Shown in pieces: positions 1 to 8,800 of a stretch of DNA of 21,029 nt (position 1 is the first letter of the stretch; each line of letters begins with the position of its first letter). Location: assembly GCA_031293105.1 (NCBI GenBank), contig JAUMSA010000240.1, forward strand, positions 1 through 21,029. The letters are read 5' to 3'. The notes below the pieces were generated by a model. The model did not search any database and had not been told where the DNA came from. It was given only the letters and a program-made list of their open reading frames with translations. The translations under genes were made by a program, and so were the position numbers. This stretch comes from Butyricicoccus sp. (lineage in GTDB: Bacteria > Bacillota > Clostridia > Oscillospirales > Butyricicoccaceae).

Positions 1-2729
1 CACAGTTGGGCGGTGCGGATCGGGCGGCCGATCTGCCGCCTGCGCCACACATCTTGGAGGAGGTTTGCCACCCGGCGGATGATCGCGCGCTGGATCTCGG
101 CCGCCTGGTCGAGCTGTTCGAGCTCAACCGAAATGCGGGTATTGACCGTCATAACGGTCGCCGGGCAGACATGCAGCCGCCCTTCGGCGGTCAGACAACA
201 GCTGCACCACTTGGCCAGATAGCCGTAGATGCGATCGCACAGGGCGTCAGCCGCATGGCCGTCATCGGTGCCCGTCACGACCACGGTGACGTGGCCGGGA
301 GCCGGAGCGCCCTTTGCATCCCGGCCGGAGAAGCACTTGACGTGCATCACCTGCGGGAACTCCTCAAGCACGATCTCTTCAAAATCGTGTGCGCTGGCCG
401 CGCGTCCGCGATGCCGCAAGCGCTTGTTGCCCACCGCTTCGATGCGTTCCTTGGGGAAGCGGTCGGTGCCGCCGCTCATGGGCGTCAGGTTGCGCACGCC
501 GCTGATGCGGGGCAGCGCCCCGACCAAGGCGTCCACCTGTCCGGCGGGCACATTGCCGCGTGCGCCGCCGCCGCTCACATACCGCACGCGAATCGTGCGG
601 TCGCCCGGCGCGGGCACCCGTCCCCGTCGTCCGTCGCCAAAGGTGACCGTCCCCTCATAGGGGTCGAGCACAAAGGCACGCATGCCTGCCGGCGCAAGCG
701 CCAGATCAGTCACCTGCTGCCAGCGCACCCAGCAATGCCGCAGGACGCTGTCCTCCCATTCTAGGTGAACGTCTTCGGGCTGGTCGGCGGCGAGCTGCTG
801 GGCATCGGCCAGCGGCAGGACGTTCCCTTCGTCCACCCAGACTTCGCAGGAAACGACCGGAGCGCTGAGCAGTTCGATCTTTTTTCCGGCCTCATAGGGC
901 GCGGTATTGATGTACAAATCCGCTTCCTGCTGCACTTGGCGGGCGGTCACCGTGTTGCAGTGCACCGCAGCCACGCAGGGCGCCGGGCCTTCAAAGCCCG
1001 AGCTGCGGCTGACGCGCAGCCAGTAGCCTTCCTGTCCAAACAGGGATACGGCGGGCAGCCGTTCGGGCAGATAGAGCATCACCTGTCCGGTGTGGTGCAA
1101 GTTGCCGGTCAAATCGACCGTGCCGACCGCTTCAAACCGCTCGCCGGTGCAGCATTCCCACACTAGCTTGTCGGTGCGCGGCACGCGGCCGATGACTTCA
1201 AACAGCAGAGAAAGCGGCATGGCATGCGGCGACCGGTCAAACCGGAGGTACATCGCGCGGGGCGCGTCCTCCATGGGTTCCAGGGCGGGCAAGTGCAGGT
1301 CGTTGATGTCGGCCGCGTTACTCAGCACCACATGGCGGCCATTGTTATCCGCGCCGCAAGCGGCCGCGGGAATCAGCATATCGTAAGCCCAATCGAGCGT
1401 GGCATCCTGCACAAAGGGGATAATCCAGCGCGCATAGGCCGAAAATTGGTTTTCCACCTCGGCGACACGGGCCCGGATGTACATACCCTCCTCGGCGTTG
1501 ACCTCGCTGGGCGCGATGTCCTGCGGTACGGTAAACCGCAGCTCGAGCACACCGTCGCGCTTGCAGGAGAAGGGGTTGCGGTCGCCCTCGACCGGGAGCC
1601 GACGCCAGCCGGTGCCGTTATAATACTCCCACGTGACCTCGGACACAAAGACATCGTCCGGTTTGAGTTCAACCGCGTCTTTTTTGTCGATTAAAGCCTG
1701 GGTAAAGTTATACTGCGGCGGCTGTTCGGGCGGATTGTCCACAATGGGGGTGATATCCAGCCGCAGATTGGCGGTCGCGCCACGCTTGGTGAACACGGTG
1801 TCCGACCGGATATAAAACAGCGCATAAGGCGCCGGACGCCGGCCAAAGCAGTAGCCGCCCTCACCCAGCGAAACCGGCAGATCGCCGCTAAAGAGCATAT
1901 CCACCGGGCAGCGCTCGAGCGGTTCGCTCCGCAGGGCGATGCCTTCCACGGTCAGCGCGGCCGTGGGCTTGCCGCTGCAAACGATGCTGCGGTTGCCATC
2001 CGCATCCAGGTCGATGGACAGGTTGTTGCGCTTTTCCAGCCGCAGCCGTCCGTTTTGCGCCTGCACATCTTCAAACGGCAGCAGCGTGCCGTCGTGCAGG
2101 TAGCCCCACTGCATGTCCGCCAGATGTTTGGCGTTTTCTTCTTCTAAGTACCGGACACTCTGCCGCAGTTCGACTTCAATCGTGCCCGGGCAGTCCAGCC
2201 GCAACACATCGGGCTGGGCGAACCAGAACCGGTGCTGCTGCCTATTCTCGCCGCAGGGCGTGAAAAACCGCTGCGGATGGGACAAATCGATGGGTTCCAG
2301 CCAGTCGGCCGCGCCGTCCACATAGAAAATATCGGTCAGCTCAGCCGGGGTGGCCTCGATCACGCGCTCGGTTTCATAGACGATGTTGTTGCCCCCGGCA
2401 TCCGGGGTAAAGGCCTGCGTACCGGCCGGCACGCGCACCGGTTCTTCCACGGTTTCATGGGCGATAAATTGCAGGATACCGGCAGCGGGCGCCGGGGCGG
2501 GCAGCTGGAAGCCGATTAGGTTCAGAAACTCGGTATACAGCTTTTCGGGCACCGAGTTCATACGGTCGACCGTCTGCTCGAACATGCGGCAGAACAGTTC
2601 GGCCAAGGCGGCGCCGGGGTCGTCCTGGGTGCCCTCCAGCCGCCACTCGGGGGTGTAGGACGCGGCGAGCGAGCGGAACTCCTGCCGGAGCCCGTCCAAC
2701 GTCCGCGCATCCAATACAGGGGTTTTCAC
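1..2729 (-). CDS. Baseplate J / gp6-like wedge protein (partial, C-terminus beyond the left edge)
   Basis: A reading frame opens at a GTG (2729-2727) and stays open to base 1, giving about 909 codons with no stop. The GTG overlaps the stop of the gp25 gene (GTGA), so translation is probably coupled. Around residue 695 there is the motif FGDGRRGRVPAPGD, followed shortly by a glycine-rich GGGARGNVPAG segment. This pair is typical of baseplate-J proteins and of the long 'putative baseplate assembly protein' family (Afp11-like). The N-terminal part (ASYTPEW, ALAELFCRMFEQTVDRMN) also resembles that family. The protein would form the baseplate wedge that links the hub to the sheath initiation ring. 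The C-terminus is not visible. Confidence 0.9.
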   Translation of the reverse strand, partial: MKTPVLDARTLDGLRQEFRSLAASYTPEWRLEGTQDDPGAALAELFCRMFEQTVDRMNSVPEKLYTEFLNLIGFQLPAPAPAAGILQFIAHETVEEPVRVPAGTQAFTPDAGGNNIVYETERVIEATPAELTDIFYVDGAADWLEPIDLSHPQRFFTPCGENRQQHRFWFAQPDVLRLDCPGTIEVELRQSVRYLEEENAKHLADMQWGYLHDGTLLPFEDVQAQNGRLRLEKRNNLSIDLDADGNRSIVCSGKPTAALTVEGIALRSEPLERCPVDMLFSGDLPVSLGEGGYCFGRRPAPYALFYIRSDTVFTKRGATANLRLDITPIVDNPPEQPPQYNFTQALIDKKDAVELKPDDVFVSEVTWEYYNGTGWRRLPVEGDRNPFSCKRDGVLELRFTVPQDIAPSEVNAEEGMYIRARVAEVENQFSAYARWIIPFVQDATLDWAYDMLIPAAACGADNNGRHVVLSNAADINDLHLPALEPMEDAPRAMYLRFDRSPHAMPLSLLFEVIGRVPRTDKLVWECCTGERFEAVGTVDLTGNLHHTGQVMLYLPERLPAVSLFGQEGYWLRVSRSSGFEGPAPCVAAVHCNTVTARQVQQEADLYINTAPYEAGKKIELLSAPVVSCEVWVDEGNVLPLADAQQLAADQPEDVHLEWEDSVLRHCWVRWQQVTDLALAPAGMRAFVLDPYEGTVTFGDGRRGRVPAPGDRTIRVRYVSGGGARGNVPAGQVDALVGALPRISGVRNLTPMSGGTDRFPKERIEAVGNKRLRHRGRAASAHDFEEIVLEEFPQVMHVKCFSGRDAKGAPAPGHVTVVVTGTDDGHAADALCDRIYGYLAKWCSCCLTAEGRLHVCPATVMTVNTRISVELEQLDQAAEIQRAIIRRVANLLQDVWRRRQIGRPIRTAQL

Positions 2730-3145
2730 AGGGTGTTCACTCCTTCCGAGCCCTCGGTCATATAGAACGGATACACGTTGTTATACCGGTTGTTGGTGCT
2801 GCGCACCGTATAGCTGACTTCCACCACGACCGCACCGGTCAAGCGGTTCATTTCGCGGCAGACGACCTGCACATCGGTGATGCGCGGCTCTTGCAGCAGC
2901 AGTTGTTCGCGCACATCGTGCGCAATGCTGTGCATCATGGTGCTGGTAGCGGAAGCAAAGATATAGTCCACGACATTGGTGCCAAAGCGCGGCCGCATAA
3001 TGCGTTCGCCCTGCATGGTATTGAGGATAATGCCGATGGCTTCGCGGATGTCCTCCTCTTGGTCCACCATGGCAAATTTGCCGGTCCGGGGGTCGACTTG
3101 CAGCGGGAACTTGAGCCCCCGTCCTAAAAACTCCTTGCCGTTCAC
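2726..3145 (-). CDS. gp25-like baseplate wedge protein (GPW/gp25 family)
   Basis: 139 aa. The start is GTG at 3145, preceded by GGAAAGGAG about 9 nt upstream. The protein shows the gp25 core: an N-terminal strand ending in a read-out of the form TGKFAMVDQEEDIREAIGIIL, then MQGERIMRPRFGTNVVDYIF, and a C-terminal section with VEVSYTVRSTNN. Length is normal for the family. gp25 joins the inner baseplate to the first sheath ring and helps nucleate sheath polymerisation. It lies between the spike gene (38-nt gap) and the baseplate-J gene (4-nt overlap), the usual order in contractile systems. Family assignment is from motif recognition. Confidence 0.92.
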   Translation of the reverse strand: MNGKEFLGRGLKFPLQVDPRTGKFAMVDQEEDIREAIGIILNTMQGERIMRPRFGTNVVDYIFASATSTMMHSIAHDVREQLLLQEPRITDVQVVCREMNRLTGAVVVEVSYTVRSTNNRYNNVYPFYMTEGSEGVNTL

Positions 3146-3183
3146 TTGTGTCCGCTCCTTTCCGCTGCCGCGTGTTGGGTCTG

Positions 3184-3972
3184 TCAGTTGATGCTCACGG
3201 TCAGCCCCTTGAGGGTCGCGGGACCGCTGGCATTCAGGTCAAGCGTGGTATTTGCCTTGACGGCAGCCGTTGCGCCCTCCATTTTCAGGCCGGCGCTGGC
3301 CTTTTCTTCGATATTGGCCGCCTGCACGGCGATCTTGCTCTTGGATTTGATGGTGATGTTGCCCGCCTTTTCCAAAGTGATCGTCGCGCCGCCGTCGCCG
3401 GCATCCAGCTTGATGCTGTTGGCCGCTTTGAGGGTGATATCTCCCCCTTTGAGGTCCATCAGCAGGGCATTTTTGCCTTCTTTATCCTGTAACTGAATCT
3501 TTTGGTTTTCATCATCGAGCACCAGGGTCGTGCCCGACGGCATGACCAGGGTGACTTTGTGCTTTTTTTCCTCGTCGTGCATGTTCAGTTCGATCTTGGA
3601 CGGGGTGCGCATAAGATAGTCGAGCACCTTGCCATCTTGGATGGCCACCGGCGGCTTGACTTCGGTCGTCCACAGCGCGCCGAGCACCATCGGCCGGTGC
3701 GGGTCGTCGTCCAGATAGGCCAGCACGACCAAGTCATCCACCCGCGGAAACCAGAACATGCCGCGCTCCATGCCGCCCGCCGGGGCCATGACATAGCACC
3801 AATCGGTTTCTTCGGCGTTTTCCGACCCAATGGGCAGGCATTTGACGCGGTTGAATTTATCCGGATCGGTGATGTTGGTCACCTTGGCGAGCGTCAGCCC
3901 GCGGCGGTCCATGCGGTGATGCAGGCCGACCGTTTCGCGCGAGAGCGATTCCAGTTGTTCTACGATACTCAC
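3184..3972 (-). CDS. Spike protein, gpV/gp5 (VgrG N-terminal-like) with beta-helical needle
   Basis: 262 aa, GTG start at 3972 overlapping the stop of the hub gene (GTGA). Residues about 15-115 form the expected OB-fold: VTNITDPDKFNRVKCLP, then AGMERGMFWFPRVDDLVVLAYL-type sequence and DDPHRPMVLGALW, the signature of phage baseplate protein V / gp5. From about residue 140 the sequence turns into short alternating strands with repeats such as GGDITLKAANSIKLDA and KAGNITIKSKSKIAVQAAN, which predicts a trimeric beta-helix needle. The C-terminus ends in LKGLTVSIN, so the tip may close on itself or receive a PAAR protein; no PAAR gene is seen here. With the hub gene it makes a split VgrG equivalent. 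No lysozyme domain is visible. Confidence 0.92.
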   Translation of the reverse strand: MSIVEQLESLSRETVGLHHRMDRRGLTLAKVTNITDPDKFNRVKCLPIGSENAEETDWCYVMAPAGGMERGMFWFPRVDDLVVLAYLDDDPHRPMVLGALWTTEVKPPVAIQDGKVLDYLMRTPSKIELNMHDEEKKHKVTLVMPSGTTLVLDDENQKIQLQDKEGKNALLMDLKGGDITLKAANSIKLDAGDGGATITLEKAGNITIKSKSKIAVQAANIEEKASAGLKMEGATAAVKANTTLDLNASGPATLKGLTVSIN

Positions 3973-5072
3973 TCGGTTTTCGCCCCCTTGACTTCAAATG
4001 TGGTCGAATAGCCATCCTGGTCAAAGCGATGCCGAACCTTGCTGATGAAATAGGTCCCGCTCGTGCTTTTGTCCATGCCTTCGATCTCGATATAGCGCCC
4101 CGGAATCATCTCAGGGATGCCGATGCACGACCCCTCGCCCGAAACCAGCCCCATGGCGATGCCGTTGAGCCGGTTCTGGGCCAATTTGTCGCATTCTTCC
4201 TTGGTGCGCACAAACTCGCTGTATTCGCGCAGCACGGCCGATTTGAGGGCCGGCACCAGTTCGGCCGCCGAATCACCGGACAGGCCGCTGCCGGCGGTTA
4301 CCTTATTTGCCGTGCCTTTGATGGGTTTTTGGTTGACGTCCCGCCCCCAAATTTCCACCTTGCCAACTTGGTGGGCGAGCGATACGCGCTTGGTAAAGTT
4401 ACGCAGACCGCCCCGGATACCCAGTTTGATGAGCGGTTTGGTGTTGGTCAGCATATCGTCAAAGATGATTTCGCCATTGATGACAAACAGGCTGGCCCCA
4501 TAGCGGTTGGCCATGGTGTTGAGGAAGGTCCAGTCGTCCACCTGCTCTTTGACGATCGGGGTGGCAAACCCCGTAAGCGTGCCGACGCTGACCTTTTTGG
4601 CAAACCCGGCCGAAACGCTCTTTTGCAGGATGGATTTAATCAGTTCGGGCGCCTTCTTCTGTCCGGCATACAGCGGTTCGCGTAAGCTCATCAGATATCC
4701 CAGCGCGTCGATGCCGGTGATATCGATGCGCGGACTTTCATCGCCGCTGTACCGGAAGGTATATTCATCGATGTAGCCATAAAAAATCTCTTTGGTTTTC
4801 ACATAACCGGCCTTGATGCTGAGTTTTGCCCCGGCTTTGACCGATTTGTCGAAATCGTGAATCCACTTGCTTGCCTCGGATTTGAACTGGCAGTCGATGG
4901 TGAAGGAACAACCGCTCGCGCTGCCATCCGACGTCAGTTCGACCTCCAGATTCATAATCGGGATTTCCTTGCTGGAATAGGTCTTGCTGCCGATGGTGAC
5001 TTCCAGGCCAGGCGTTATAAAATTGGCATACTTGGTTTGCAGGTCTTGATAGGTATAACTTGCAGTATCCAG
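3969..5072 (-). CDS. Hub protein, phage late control gpD / gp27-like, with probable CTG start
   Basis: About 367 aa. The first ATG is at 4955, but the frame is open further upstream and encodes DTASYTYQDLQTKYANF, a typical N-terminus of this family in injection systems. No in-frame ATG, GTG or TTG exists upstream. A CTG at 5072 sits 8 nt after a perfect GAAAGGAGG (5090-5082 region), so I place the start there with moderate confidence; the conservative start gives 328 aa. Body motifs include SFTIDCQF, SKWIHDFDKSVKAGAKLSI, FYGYIDEYTFRY and the hub-type FLNTMANRYGASLFVINGEI, which is usual for gpD proteins. It forms the ring under the tube that carries the spike. It lies 30 nt after the LysM gene and overlaps the spike gene by 4 nt. 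Confidence 0.85.
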   Translation of the reverse strand: MDTASYTYQDLQTKYANFITPGLEVTIGSKTYSSKEIPIMNLEVELTSDGSASGCSFTIDCQFKSEASKWIHDFDKSVKAGAKLSIKAGYVKTKEIFYGYIDEYTFRYSGDESPRIDITGIDALGYLMSLREPLYAGQKKAPELIKSILQKSVSAGFAKKVSVGTLTGFATPIVKEQVDDWTFLNTMANRYGASLFVINGEIIFDDMLTNTKPLIKLGIRGGLRNFTKRVSLAHQVGKVEIWGRDVNQKPIKGTANKVTAGSGLSGDSAAELVPALKSAVLREYSEFVRTKEECDKLAQNRLNGIAMGLVSGEGSCIGIPEMIPGRYIEIEGMDKSTSGTYFISKVRHRFDQDGYSTTFEVKGAKTE

Positions 5073-5102
5073 TTCATCCGCCTCCTTTCGGTCCGCGAAA
5101 CG

Positions 5103-5840
5103 TTAATCGATGGATGGCAGTAGCAGCCGTTCGCCGGTGCGCAGCCGCCGGGGATTGGTCAGCCCATTGGCGGACGCAATCAGGCGCCACTGATCGGACT
5201 GCCCATATTCTTTCAGGGCCATGGACCACAGGGCGTCGCCCTGGGTGACCATACGGTATTTGGTGGTATCCGGCGACTGGAAGGGGCTTTGCTGGGCGTC
5301 ATCGTGCAGGTTGAGCACTTGCTGGAACTGACAATCCATGGTGGCCCGCACCGGGGTACCTTCTTCGTTAAACTTGGTAAAGGTGACCTGACACTGGGAA
5401 AGGTATCCGACAAAATACAGGGACGACCATTCCAATTTCAGGGCAGCTACGGCGTGAATATCCTCATCAAACCGCATCAAATCGTAGATTTTTTGGGTAT
5501 ATTCCCGCACATCCACGGTCTTGGCGGCCGAAGGCAGCAAACTGTTGGCGGCAAACTTCACGCGATCCAGCGCGGTGCCGCCGACCTCCGAGCCGGCAGA
5601 CATGGAATCAAAAAAGAGCTTAAAGCTGAGCACTTCCGACGCACCGGACGGAATCTGCGACTCCTGCGCATTGGCGCCAAAAGCCGTTGCCTTGGTCACA
5701 TTGACGCTGCGCGCCTGCACATATTGCTCGGGGTTGTAAAGAACGGTAATCTCCTTCCCTTTTTTGCTGCCTTCGATAATGGTAATCTTCATTTTTTCGA
5801 GCGGCATCAAAATATTGGGGTTGGGTACACCGACATACAT
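5103..5840 (-). CDS. LysM-domain baseplate protein (Afp7/gp53-like role)
   Basis: 245 aa. ATG at 5840 follows GAAAGGAGG with 7-nt spacing. The N-terminal half begins ITIIEGSKKGKEITVLYNPEQY, a common opening of tail proteins adjacent to LysM in injection systems, and the middle is predicted beta-rich. The last 50 residues are a LysM module: TQGDALWSMALKEYG, DQWRLIASANGL, then LRTGERLLLP. In contractile tails a LysM protein of this kind sits in the inner baseplate and holds the hub in place; it need not bind peptidoglycan. It follows the 1378-aa gene by 18 nt and precedes the hub gene. Good match in both sequence and position. Confidence 0.9.
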   Translation of the reverse strand: MYVGVPNPNILMPLEKMKITIIEGSKKGKEITVLYNPEQYVQARSVNVTKATAFGANAQESQIPSGASEVLSFKLFFDSMSAGSEVGGTALDRVKFAANSLLPSAAKTVDVREYTQKIYDLMRFDEDIHAVAALKLEWSSLYFVGYLSQCQVTFTKFNEEGTPVRATMDCQFQQVLNLHDDAQQSPFQSPDTTKYRMVTQGDALWSMALKEYGQSDQWRLIASANGLTNPRRLRTGERLLLPSID

Positions 5841-5858
5841 CGCATTTCCTCCTTTCGG

Positions 5859-8800
5859 CTATCTTCCGCTGCGACGGAATTCCTTGCGCAGCCGGTCTTC
5901 AATCATATGATACACCTTATCCGCCGCGCGCCGCAGCTCATAATCGCTCAGCTGGGCTGGCGGCTGCATGGTTTGCGGGGCTTCCTGTGTGGGCTCCCGG
6001 AACACCATGGTCGGCGTGCCGGTCGGCATGGCCTGCGGCGCCGTCCACTGGATTTGCTGTTGCGCATGGGGCATCTTGGGCGGCGTGATGGTGTGCTGCT
6101 CATTCCCCTCCGGCTGCTGCAAAAATCGCTGGGCCCAATCGGGCAGCGTACTGATGTAACTGGATGCAGTCGGTTCGGATTGTTTCGGGGGTTCGGGTTT
6201 GATTTCCTGCCCCTGCACCGGCAAATAGGTGAGTTCGCCATTGCTGTTTTGCGGGATTTCGGCCGCGGCCTGCGGTGTCGGCGCATAAGTCAGCGGCGTC
6301 ATCGGCTGCGCGGTTGTTATATGGGAATTCGGCAGCGGAAGCGGACGAACCGAAGCGATTTTTGCCGTTCGCGACGGCATCGCCTGTCTTGGCTCACGCG
6401 GACGCGAAACCGACTGGTTCGGATGCGAGGACAAGGGCTGCTTTGCGGTCGTATGCTTAACAGCCTGCGGCGTCTGTCCCTGTTCCGTAGACGGCATGTT
6501 ATCCGCCTCAGCATGATAAATCAGTTGTTCCTCCATGCGAAGCGGCTGTGTATCCTGTGCTCTCGGCAGAGCGCTGACCAACGATTGGGAATCGGCATGG
6601 GCCGCCTGCGCCGCTTGCTCTGTTAAATTGGTTTGTCCCGTCCGATCGGCTTTAACAGCCGCATAACTCGATGTTTGCTGTGCTTGCGGCGCCTGCTTTA
6701 AGGCTTTCTGCAAAATTGCAGCATTTTCTGCGCTAGTTTGCTCGGTTTCGGGGGTGTTTTCCACATGGTGCAGCAATTCTTCCGGCTGCAAGATGGTCTC
6801 CTGCATAACCGCTGTCCCGCCTTCGACCGGAATGGCCTGCTTGATAGACTCGCTCGATGCTGCACTGGCTTCCTGCTGTGTCGCCTGACCTGACGGCTGC
6901 CCCTCCTGTCTGGAAGGTGCCTGCGCTGTTGCTTGTCTAGCCTGCTCCGTCTCATTCATGGACATCTGCGTCACATGGTGCCGCGCAGCCTGGGTTGCTT
7001 TATCATCTGCCGCAGTTTTATTTACTGCACTTTCTGTCTGCATATTGGGTGCCGCATTTGCGTTTCTGGATGCCCGCTGTGCTTGCGGCTCCTGCTGAGA
7101 AGTCTTCTGCAAAGACTTCGCGCTTTCTACGTCGGTTTTCTCCGCTTTTCTGGATTCCTCGACGTAGTGCAGCAGTTCTTCCGATTGCAAGACGGACTGC
7201 TGCATTGCTGCTGTCCCGCCTTCGACCGGGATGGCTTGCTTGACAGCCTCACCTGATACCGTGCCTACTTCCCGCTGTGTCGCTTTGCTGGACGACTGCT
7301 CATCTGGTTTCTGTCTGGAAGGTGCTTGCACTGTTGCTCGTCTGACATGCTCAGCTTCGCGCACGGACATCTGCGGCTCATGTTGCCGCGCAGCCTGAGT
7401 CGCTTTATCATCTGTGGCAGATTTATTTATTGCACTTACTATCTGCTGTACATCGGATGCCGCATTTACGCTTTTATTGGATACTTTCTGTGCTTGCGGC
7501 TCCTGCTGCGAAGTCTTCTGCGAAAGCTTCGCGTTTTCTGTGCCGGTTTGCCTGACTTGTCCGGTTTCCTCAACGTAGTGCAGCAATTCTTGGGGCGACA
7601 AAGCGGTCTCCTGCATGGCTGTTATCCCGCCTTCGACCGGGATGGCTTGCTTGGCAGGCTCACTCGATGCCGCTCTTGCTTCCTGCGGTGTTGCTTGACC
7701 GGACGGCTGCTCTTCCTGTTTGGAGTGCACTTGCGATGTTACTTGTTCAGCCTGCTCCGTCTCATGCACGGATATCTGCGGCGCATGTTGCTGTGCAGCC
7801 TGGGTCGCTTTATCATCTGTCGCAGTTCTATTTACTGCCCTTTCTGTCTGCTGCACATTGGATGTTTGCTGTGCTTGCGGCTCCTGCGAAGCCTTCTGCA
7901 AAGACTTCGCACTTTCCGTGCTGGTTTGCTCGACTCTTTCGGCTTCCTCGACGTGGTGCAGCAATTCTTGGGGCGGCAAAGTGGTCTCCTGTATGGCAGT
8001 CGTCCCGCCTTCGACCGGGATGGCTTGTTTGGCAGGCTCACTGGATGCCGCTCTTGCTTCCTGCTGCATCGCATGGTCAGACGGTTGCTCTTTCGGTTTC
8101 TGTTCGGAAGATGCTTGCGATGAAATTACTTGTCCAATCTGCTCAGCTTCGCGCACGGACATCTGCGGTATGTGTTGCCGCCCAGTCTGGGTTGCTTTAC
8201 CATCTGTCGCAGCTTTATTTCCTGCATTTGCTGTCTGCACATTGGATGACGTATTTGCACTTTTGGACGTTTGTTGTGTTTGCGGCTCCTCCTGAGAAGC
8301 TTTCTGCAAAGACTTCGCGCTTTCCACGCCGGTTTGCTCGATTCTTTCGGCTTCTTCGGCGTGGTGCAACAATTCTTCCGGCTGCAAGATGGTTTCCTGC
8401 ATGGCCGCCGTCCTTCCTTCGACCGGGATGGCTTGCTTGACCGCCTCACCGGATGCCGTTCTGGCTTCCTGCTGTATCGCTTGTCCGGACAGCCGTCCCT
8501 CCTGTCTGGAAGATGCCTGCGCTGTTGCTTGTCCAGCCTGCTCCGTCGCATGTATGGATGCTGGCGATGTGACTTGTCCAGTCTGTTCGGCCTCATACAT
8601 GGATGTTTGCGGCACATGTTGACGTGCAGCCTGAGGTGCTTTATCATCGGTCGCAGTTTTATTTCCTGCACTTGAGGTCTGCACATTGAGTTCCGCATCT
8701 GCACTTTTATTGGATACTTGCAGTGCTTGTGATTCCTGTCGGGAATCCTTCTGCAAAGGCTTGGCGCTTTCTGCGCGGATTTGCCTGGTCTCGCCCGTCT

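Noticed and set aside
6..1694. Plus-strand frames at the left end
   Set aside because: The minus strand carries a continuous baseplate-J frame with clear family motifs there; the plus frames are shadows.
3184..5072. Type VI secretion VgrG
   Set aside because: Hub and spike are separate genes, and no membrane complex genes (TssJLM) or Hcp-type tube occur; the gene order fits an eCIS or tailocin.
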